From: Parastagonospora avenae f. sp. tritici 18332-5
Lineage: Eukaryota; Ascomycota; Dothideomycetes; Pleosporales; Phaeosphaeriaceae
Length of the DNA stretch: 64,000 bases
NCBI GenBank assembly: GCA_022559985.1
Contig: JAFJTR010000030.1
Coordinates: 124,001 to 188,000, forward strand
Reading direction: 5' to 3'
Every line of letters starts with the position of its first letter. Positions within the stretch are counted from its first letter, which is position 1. This document shows positions 57,225 through 64,000 of this stretch, piece after piece. The position numbers and the translations under genes were made by a program. Under the pieces are notes generated by a model. It worked only from the letters and a program-made list of their open reading frames with translations. It was not told the origin of the DNA and did no database searches.

Positions 57225-58940
57225 ATGACCTCAGAAATCACCAACCAGATGGCGTCGACCAAGCTGAGGTATGTGACATGTGCAGCGCAATCGGCGTGCG
57301 CTAACGATATGACAGTGACGCATCAGCATCTACATTAGCAGACTGGAAAGAAGGACTCAAGGCGCCTGCAAAGGATGCGCGACCACAAACAGAGGTAAGC
57401 TTGCGACAGGCGGCGCGTATATGTACTTCAAGCTAACGAGTTGCTTTAGGATGTTACCGCGACCAAGGGCCTTGAATTCGAAGATTTCTTTATTAAGCGT
57501 GAGCTCATGATGGGCATCTTCGAAGCTGGATTTGAGAAGCCTTCCCCGATTCAAGAAGAGACGATTCCAGTAGCTCTGACCGGCCGCGATATCCTTGCGC
57601 GAGCGAAGAACGGCACTGGAAAGACCGCCGCCTTCGTCATTCCCACACTGGAGCGCGTAAACCCCAAGATTTCTAAGACACAAGCCCTTATCCTCGTACC
57701 CACCCGAGAGCTCGCTCTCCAGACATCGCAAGTCTGCAAGACGCTCGGCAAGCACCTTGGCATCAACGTCATGGTGTCCACGGGTGGCACGGGACTCAAG
57801 GACGATATCATCCGATTGAGCGACCCAGTCCACATAATTGTTGGAACGCCAGGCAGAATTCTGGACCTCGCAGGCAAGGGCGTAGCTGACCTATCTACTT
57901 GCCAGACGTTCGTCATGGATGAAGCAGACAAACTGCTGTCGCCCGAGTTCACCCCAGTTGTCGAACAGCTGCTTGGATTCCACCCGAAAGACCGCCAAGT
58001 TATGTTGTTCAGCGCTACGTTCCCAATCGTGGTTAAGACGTTCAAGGTAAGCAAAAGTCTCTCCCATTCTGTGACTCATATCACTGATTTCGCGCAGGAC
58101 AAGCACATGAACTCACCATACGAGATCAACTTGATGGACGAACTGACTCTTCGTGGTATCACGCAATATTATGCTTTCGTCGAAGAGAAGCAGAAGGTGC
58201 ACTGCTTGAACACCCTCTTCAACAAGCTGCAGATCAACCAGTCCATCATCTTCTGTAACTCCACTAACCGTGTTGAGCTGCTTGCCAAGAAGATCACTGA
58301 GCTTGGATACTCGTGCTTCTACTCGCATGCACGCATGCTGCAGCACAACCGCAATCGCGTCTTTCACGACTTTCGCAACGGCGTCTGCCGAAACCTCGTA
58401 TGCTCTGATCTTCTAACGAGAGGTATAGATATCCAGGCTGTCAACGTGGTCATCAACTTCGATTTCCCCAAGAACGCTGAGACTTACCTGCACCGTATCG
58501 GTCGTTCTGGTCGTTTCGGACATCTTGGTCTTGCTATCAACCTCATCAACTGGGAAGATAGGTTCAACTTGTACAGGATCGAACAGGAGCTAGGCACTGA
58601 GATTCAGCCGATCCCACAGGTCATCGAGAAGAACTTGTACGTGTACGAGTCACCGGAGAACATTCCCCGGCCCATCTCTAGCTCGCAGCGCCAGCCTGGC
58701 CAGCAGCAAGAGCAGGATGGCACGGTTGTCCGCAACAACCAAGGCCAGAATCTTCGAGGGAACTTCCGCGGCGGACGTGGTGGTGGTGGTCAGTTCCAGG
58801 GACAGCGCCGCAACCCTCCACCAGGCCAAGGCCAGCCTCAACCAGGCCAGGGCATGGGTCAGGTCCAACAGCCCCGTCAGAACGGTCAACAGGCTCAACG
58901 CAACCCTCAGCGTCAGCCTACTGGCCCGCCTCAGGCATAA
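57225..58940 (+). CDS. DEAD-box RNA helicase Dhh1 (DDX6 family)
   Basis: Four exons: 57225-57268, 57316-57394, 57450-58046 and 58098-58940, in frame, giving 520 residues. After a short N terminus comes GLEFEDFFIKRELMMGIFEA and FEKPSPIQEETIPVAL (Q motif), then motif I ARAKNGTGKTAAF, PTRELALQT, TPGR, VMDEADKLLS, and SATFP; the second RecA domain shows IIFCNST, DLLTRGIDIQAVNVVINFD and HRIGRSGRFGH. This pattern is diagnostic for Dhh1/DDX6, which promotes mRNA decapping and translational repression in P-bodies. The C-terminal 100 residues are rich in Gln, Gly, Asn and Pro with an RGG-like patch, a low-complexity tail suited to condensate formation. Confidence 0.95.
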
Positions 58941-60340
58941 TAGAATGCTCCTCCCGGACCTTGGCGGCGCGATGCTTAAGAAGTTGTGGTTGGCATCGAT
59001 GGTCACTATGTCAACGCTTTAACGATTCCTTTGCCCGGACGACAGGCGTTTGCATCTAAATTCGCTATCCCAAGTGTATATTGGAACTTCAATTTTCTTT
59101 CTTTTCACGGTTACTTACGCGGTCACTGATCGACCTTCGATACGAGTCATCTGATTTTTCCTCACCACACGGATCGGGTTACTGGCGCTTCTGGGGCATC
59201 TCGGGCTGTCCTATTGTACTATACCATGGTCAGGCTGGGCTCGAATCTGCTCTCTTATCGGTTGGCTGGTCTGGCCGACTCTGTTCTTGGTGGCTTTGGC
59301 CCACCATGTTTGCGGAACGCATAATGCGTGCTGCTTGTATTGTCTTCTTTTTCCCATTCACCCCTTGCGATCAGTGGACCTACCATTAATCCCTCCGGAC
59401 TTCATTGCGTAGGAGCCACCCGATGCGCTTTCAAAATTCCCCACACTGCTTGATCGCCCTTTTACGATCCTGGATATGCTCGGCTCCACCTGAGTTGTAT
59501 CTCACGACTCACTTGCGACACGAATATCTCATCTCATCACATGGTCCGGGATGACCCTTCCTTCTCGGACCGAACTCCTGCCCACTTCAAGTCTCCTCAT
59601 TCGCCTCGATAACGCGATGCTCTGCTGCATTGTCACCACGAAACTTTCTTGCGACACCTCTCCCTCCCTAGGTCGTCGCTGTTTACCAGGCGCTACTCTT
59701 TCGCCCATCTCAATGTTGATCACCTTCATGTGTATACCTTGACAATTGGAGGCCAGAATCAGTCTGGACTATACGGCTGTTTGTGAGATTGGACCGATGT
59801 TTTACGCCTCAAAGCAACTGGAGGACGCCCGTCTCCCTCGCATCGGTAGCGCAATACCACGTATCAGCTTACTGTCCAGTAGAAGAAAATAAGAAAACCC
59901 ACGTTTGACGCAGAAAATATTGAAAACACTTTTCAAGGCATGGTTGAGGATTCTGGACGAATGACTGGCGCCTCGAGAGTGGTTGAAGTATGCGTTCGTA
60001 CAGCTAAGATCTCGCGATCTAGGTCGTACTCTACCCTACCAGCTGCTCGACTAGCCCGGTTCATAAAACCTTCAATGCAAAATCGTTCATCCTTGAATCA
60101 CTTGAAAACCTTGCTGTTTGTGTCGTATCCTCCCTGCTTAACCACATTCCAGCCCAGCCGCCCAAGTCGTAGATATCATGGCAGGCGGACGTACTTCCAA
60201 ATGAGCAATGTGCTTGCTCCATAACCAATTTGTCACTGCATCCATCACGACTATACTTGACCAACAAACAAAAAACGTCCAGCTGAGCACTTTATAAGCC
60301 AGTTGCAAGTCCCACTTCTCAGAACATATCACCCGCAATT
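58941..60340. other. Intergenic region
   Basis: About 1.4 kb without a supported gene, from the DHH1 3' end to family member B. Small frames on both strands show no motif. Confidence 0.55.
60293..60298 (+). promoter_or_regulatory. Possible TATA element of family member B
   Basis: TATAAG within gcactttataagcc, about 45 bases before the start codon at 60341. The spacing is short for a TATA box but feasible. Confidence 0.3.
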
Positions 60341-60781
60341 ATGACCTCCGTCCATAATACGTTCTTTGAGTACGAAATGGAGAATCTCCCAAAACTCATC
60401 AAAGGTATTTTCTTACCCTCTCCGCCCGCCAAATCGATGCCAACTCCACAGACAACGCGCGCTTTATCTACGGCGTACAATATACCTACATCATCACCAC
60501 CGCGCTAGCTGTCCACACCACCACGGGTACGAATGCAAACAAAGTGACTCGAGCCTTGCTCGTTCGCTACTACAAGGATGGGGAAGGAAAGGGAGAGGTG
60601 TTGAAGATTGGTGAAAAGTGTGGCTCGAGTCCTAACACTTGGGAGGCGATGTTGGACTTGCATGCTGAGCTGAAGAGGGTCGTGGAAATGAAGAGAGGTA
60701 ATTCGGGTGGCCTTGAAGAGTCAATGAGACTAATTTATCACAGGGGCACTGAAAATAAAGGAAGGGGATAAGGTTAAGTAG
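60341..60781 (+). CDS. Small-protein family, member B
   Basis: Three exons: 60341-60404, 60452-60697 and 60744-60781, in frame, giving 115 residues. Both introns (47 and 46 bases) are phase 1. Exon 1 ends in ENLPKLIK; exon 2 opens with the family motif DNARFIYGVQYTYIITTA, then a variable Thr-rich loop, RALLVRYYKDGEGKGEVLKI, and WEAMLDLHAELKRVVEM; exon 3 gives the basic tail GALKIKEGDKVK. No signal peptide, membrane span or known domain is seen; the protein looks like a small alpha/beta cytosolic fold. It appears intact and is the best reference for the family (members at 31950, 61194 and 62005). Function is unknown. Confidence 0.7.
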
Positions 60782-61193
60782 CGCACATGGGGGAGGTGGA
60801 AGAGTACAGCGATGTTGAGACTGGGCTAGATGTGACGTTATCGAATTTGTAGATGTAGATTGAAATTCACGGATCTTGCTTGTAAATCTGTGATCTTAAT
60901 GTGACACAATGCGCCTATTAAAGTTCTTCGTACACTCTTTATACAGCCGGCTTGCTTCGATCACTTGCCAGGAAAGCGAGACATGGTAGTGAATCAAATG
61001 TATACATCACGCGCCAACAATGTACGGCAACTCAAAGTCCGCCTGAATGACACACCGTGCTTGACTCCCTCATCCACCTACCTCCCACTCATCCCCTTCA
61101 TCCAGGCCCACATCCTCTACGCATAAACTTAGTCTCTTTTCACTCGCTGACTACATCCACCTGACTTACGTGCTTATATCTCAACGTCGTTTT
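60782..61193. other. Convergent intergenic region
   Basis: About 410 bases between the stop codons of family members B and D. No feature is seen. Confidence 0.6.
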
Positions 61194-61497
61194 TTAGCAA
61201 TATAGGCAACCTCGCGATTGCCTGTCCAGTGTGGTAGGAGCCTCTGTCTCACTTCCACTCCTCACATCGATCCTCAACACCTTTAGACGACCTTTTCTCT
61301 CGTCATCAGAACGTATGAGTAAGGTCTGGGCCTTCTGCTTGGTATACGGGCCTGTGGCCCCGAGTGCTAGCGCAGTGGCGATGCTGTAGGTATACTGGGG
61401 GCCGTAGAGGAAGCGCGCATTGTCTGGTGAGAATTAGTGTGAGCGAATGATGGAGAGGCGAGTGGGCGGACAGGGTACCTTTGATGAGTTGCGTCAT
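61194..61497 (-). CDS. Small-protein family, member D (possibly truncated)
   Basis: Exons 61497-61479 and 61423-61194, joined by a 55-base phase-1 intron at the family position. It reads MTQLIK then DNARFLYGPQYTYSIATALA, followed by QKAQTLLIRSDDERKG, KVLRIDVRSGSETEAP and an abrupt end CLYC, so the helical C-terminal part of members B and C is absent, as is the third exon. Upstream in the same frame lie ATG (61533), then TAA (61507-61509) eight codons later; if that TAA were a sense codon the N terminus would be as long as in B and C. So the present start at 61497 may be a fallback after a nonsense change. It might still make an approximately 80-residue protein. Confidence 0.5.
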
Positions 61498-62004
61498 GTT
61501 CTGGATTTAACCTTCAGCGTACATGTTCGACATGGTTACAGATATAGTTGTACAGAACCGCTACGGCCATGGGTTACTTATAGCGTAGCTTGATGAACGC
61601 TTGCTACCTAATTTCCGATTGCCATCATGTTTTGATCTGAGAACAATTGGTCGTGGTAGGACTTAAGCGTGGTGTCGAAAAGATTGGGGGCTCACTTTTT
61701 GGGCACAATTGCCTGTGAGACTAACTGGCTATGGTTCTTTCGAATTCATGCATGTTGAAATGAATCCCGGCTGGGCTAGACGTGACGCCTCTTGGAGTGA
61801 TGAGTATATATCTGAATTTCCGCACATTACGTGTCACGCGCCAATAATGCACGACAACTTGGAGGGGTGTTTGTCACCACGAGCGATTGTGCTCAGACTA
61901 AAACGTAATAGCACCCGGAATGGATGTAGCAAGCATCAAGATGGACTGGCTACAAGTAAGCAATCATCCACTCACTTTTCACGCAACCTTATCTGCAAGC
62001 AACC
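61498..62004. other. Divergent promoter region of members D and C
   Basis: About 0.5 kb between two family members pointing away from each other, including the possible lost N terminus of D at 61498-61533. No other feature is seen. Confidence 0.55.
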
Positions 62005-62503
62005 ATGTCCGCCCACCAACGCACAAACGTACTAAATGTGGACTTTGAAAGCGGAGCCCGTAACTTGCTGCAACTCATCAAAGGTGCGATGCTTGCTCTT
62101 CCTCTCAAGGCATTTGTACTCCCTTGATGCTAATTTCCATAGACAATGCACTATTCCTTTCCGGCGCCCAATACACTTACGACATCGTCACCGCGCAAGG
62201 ACCCGACGAAGGTCCACTCGACCATCAAAAGGCGAAACCCATACTCGTAAGATACAAGCATGATATCGAAAGCGTTGGGGAGGTGTTAAGAATTAGCGAA
62301 ATTCAAGGCAGTAGGACCCAGGCCCCTAAAGTTGAACATGCGGTTGTAGCGCTGAATGTTCTGCTTCGACGGGAGGTGAACGCAGAGATACGTAAGTCAA
62401 GTAGCAGGATAAACGGACATAGGCTAATCAGTGTGCAGAAATCGTGGACGTGAAAGAGGTATGTAATTTCGACGGAGGTATAGGGGAGGCTAGGATATGG
62501 TGA
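62005..62503 (+). CDS. Small-protein family, member C
   Basis: Three exons: 62005-62083, 62143-62391 and 62439-62503, in frame, giving 130 residues, with both introns in phase 1 at the same positions as in B. Exon 1 ends NLLQLIK; exon 2 opens DNALFLSGAQYTYDIVTAQG, then AKPILVRYKHDIESVGEVLRI and HAVVALNVLLRREVNAEI; exon 3 gives IVDVKEVCNFDGGIG and a short tail. Compared with B the arginine of the NAR motif is Leu. No signal peptide, membrane span or known domain is evident. It has no visible lesion. Confidence 0.65.
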
Positions 62504-62745
62504 AGGGAGGAAGGAACGCTCGTCTTGTTGGGAGCTTCGATACCTGAAGCTGGGCTAGGTGTGATAGTCTCGGGCTCATGGTACTAGAAGAAACTCTTGG
62601 AATCTTCTTTCAATTCTCCGGTTATGCTATAACGTGAGACGCGCATGTAGCTAAGCTGACAGCAACATATCCTCTCTTCTGAAACACTCTAACCAGGCTC
62701 CGGCAAAATTCATGTCCGCTCTACGCGTGTGCAAAGTAATCTAAT

Positions 62746-62968
62746 TGTTGGTAGGGCTTGTAGCATTAGTGCTGAAAGGAAATAAATACAAATGCATTGT
62801 GTACGATGGTTGACTTGGATTGATTCCTACGTGAGGGTGCTACAGAGGGGTATATAACCTGAGACGAGTAGGTCCCGAGTAGGTCCGAAGTAGGATCGAG
62901 TAGGCTGTTGATCGGCTGTTAGGCATCGTTAGGCAGCCGACTTACCTACCGATACTCATGATCCAACA
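62746..62968. mobile_element. Solo LTR of an LTR retrotransposon (Ty1/copia-like)
   Basis: A 223-bp element with ends TGTTGG and CCAACA (6-bp inverted ends, TG...CA) flanked on both sides by CTAAT (62741-62745 and 62969-62973), a perfect 5-bp target-site duplication. Inside are TATATAA at 62851-62857 and, at 62865-62903, four imperfect copies of a cgagtaggtc word. No internal retrotransposon coding sequence or second LTR lies nearby, so this is the scar left by LTR-LTR recombination. The intact duplication suggests a fairly recent insertion. Copia affinity is inferred from the end sequence and size. Confidence 0.85.
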
Positions 62969-63141
62969 CTAATAGTCTTTAGAGGCACACTAATAATTCT
63001 ATATAGAAGCCTGTATATCGTTAGTGCTATAACACATCTCATCTAATTTAGAGAAAGATTTTTAAATATGTCTAGGCTTTCTATTCACCCTTCTCGTTTG
63101 GTGAAGGCGGACAGGAATTGTGCCGGGGCCTGGTGCTCTTA

Positions 63142-64000
63142 TCATAGCATGTACTTGAACAGCGGACTCTTGTCTCCCAACTTATGAAGCTGCTCATCCG
63201 TGTAGCTCGCCCTGACTTCATCCTCATCGAACGCCTTTTTCTGCTTATTGCGCGCCTTAAGCACAACCTCCAGTCCCACCGCGGTCGCAAGTCCCAAACA
63301 GATGAAGCCCAGCGAGACTCCGTATCCAGTCTGGTACCTCGATGCTTCCTCATCGAGGAAGATGTTCGTGCCAGCCAAGCTGCCAATATTGCCAGCGGTC
63401 AAATTCCATGCGAGCCCGATAGATCGTTTCCAAGATGGAGCGAGATTGTTGCCGGTCCATGCGCTGATACAGGGGAGAAGTGGGTATGTGCTGATTTGCG
63501 CGAGGATGATGGAGAAGTAGAGTGCGCCAACGTTTTCTTTGACTCGCGTGGCGAGTGCGATCGTAAGGATTACGAGAGGTCCTGCGATGAATGGGAATCG
63601 TCATTTGAAGCGATACGCCATGCGTCCCGATATCCACGCCGCCATACCACCGCAGAAGTAAGGTGGGATCGTCAGAAGCTGAGCTATAGACGACGTGAAT
63701 CCAAGCTGCTTGATGATCTGCAGCATGGTGAACTTGAAGGCGGCATTAGGTACGGAATTTGCCCACGCCATGATAATTCCAGCAGCAACTTTCCAGTCAA
63801 AGATCGCGCTAAAGAAGAATTTCCAGGAGAACTTGTCGCCCTCTTCTGTCGCAGTGACAACTCCGTCTGCGACTAGGCGGGCGTGTATGAATAACCGTTC
63901 GTCATCTGAAAGCCACTTTGCGCGCTCCGGGCTGTCGACGATCAGCCATGGAACGAAATGACCGACACCAACAGTCAAAGCGCCTTCAATCAAGAAGATC
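63142..64000 (-). pseudogene. MFS transporter of the anion:cation symporter type, partial and interrupted
   Basis: C-terminal half of a 12-helix transporter; the gene continues beyond the right edge. It reads VPWLIVDSPERAKWLSDDER, the central-loop word of the allantoate/nicotinate permease group, then WANSVPNAAFKFTMLQ, IPPYFCGGMAAWISGRMA, YFSIILAQISTYPLLP, WKRSIGLAWNLTAGNIG and the typical ending LGDKSPLFKYML. Between YRFK and RFPFIAGP the frame contains TGA (plus-strand 63601-63603), where homologues usually have Trp, so TGG to TGA is the likely change. A 35-base intron (GTATCG...GCAG) could remove the stop, but it is too short for this genome and would delete conserved residues. Substrate cannot be told. 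Confidence 0.75.

Noticed and set aside
56549..57304. 251-codon plus-strand frame upstream of DHH1
   Set aside because: The sequence is a C-rich leader with strong base bias that suppresses stops; the product has no domain and overlaps the DHH1 start in another frame.
62865..62903. A separate tandem repeat of cgagtaggtc words
   Set aside because: It lies wholly inside the solo LTR and is part of that element.
63601..63640. A 35-base intron that would remove the TGA in the MFS gene
   Set aside because: Shorter than every other intron in the window (45 bases or more) and it would delete the conserved RFPFIAG word.
1..64000. CRISPR arrays, operons, ribosome binding sites or phage genes
   Set aside because: No regularly spaced direct repeats were seen, and the spliced gene structure marks this as eukaryotic nuclear DNA.

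Overview
The window reads as nuclear DNA of a filamentous ascomycete (Pezizomycotina). The genes have short GT-AG introns of about 45-60 bases, compact intergenic gaps and typically fungal products, such as a Bck1-type MAPKKK, Spt7, a PhiA-like wall protein and a secreted tyrosinase. The gene content and the RIP-like decay would fit a dothideomycete, possibly Pleosporales, but that placement is an inference. All calls come from reading the sequence; no database search was run. For spliced genes the span is given as the feature and the exon boundaries, checked for reading frame, are in the evidence.

Left part (1-28 kb): a PhiA-like secreted protein and a large secreted tyrosinase (tail to tail), a small coiled-coil protein, an 89-bp near-perfect palindrome, the cell-wall-integrity MAPKKK (Bck1 type), a pyruvate decarboxylase, two unrecognised proteins (one repetitive and disordered), and an AT-rich gene-free stretch (20.8-23.2 kb) ending in a tRNA-Ser-like pseudogene with an intron. 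Then follow a LACTB2-like metallo-beta-lactamase and the lysine methyltransferase EFM5 (head to head), an unknown protein, a HIT-family hydrolase and a mitochondrial enoyl-CoA hydratase of the AUH type.

Accessory island 1 (28.8-34.9 kb): an F-box-like gene with an in-frame TAG, three BTB/POZ paralogues (one apparently intact, one frameshifted, one with start loss, frameshift and stop) and a broken member of a small-protein family.

Housekeeping block (35-59 kb): prefoldin 6, VPS4, the importin Kap121/Pse1 (with one apparent 1-base insertion), a CBS/PB1/transmembrane protein, ribosomal protein eS26, a VanZ-like membrane protein, SAGA subunit Spt7, an AT-hook protein with an internal repeated motif, a mitochondrial-looking rhomboid and the DEAD-box helicase Dhh1. 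Most neighbours are divergent or convergent pairs.

Accessory island 2 (60.3-64 kb): three more members of the same small-protein family, a solo LTR with a perfect 5-bp target-site duplication, and a broken MFS transporter running off the right edge.

The most novel item is the small-protein family: four copies in two islands, sharing a motif of the form NARFxYGxQYTYxI and two phase-1 introns at matching positions. Both islands are rich in disabled genes, and several of the disabling changes are compatible with CpA-to-TpA transitions.
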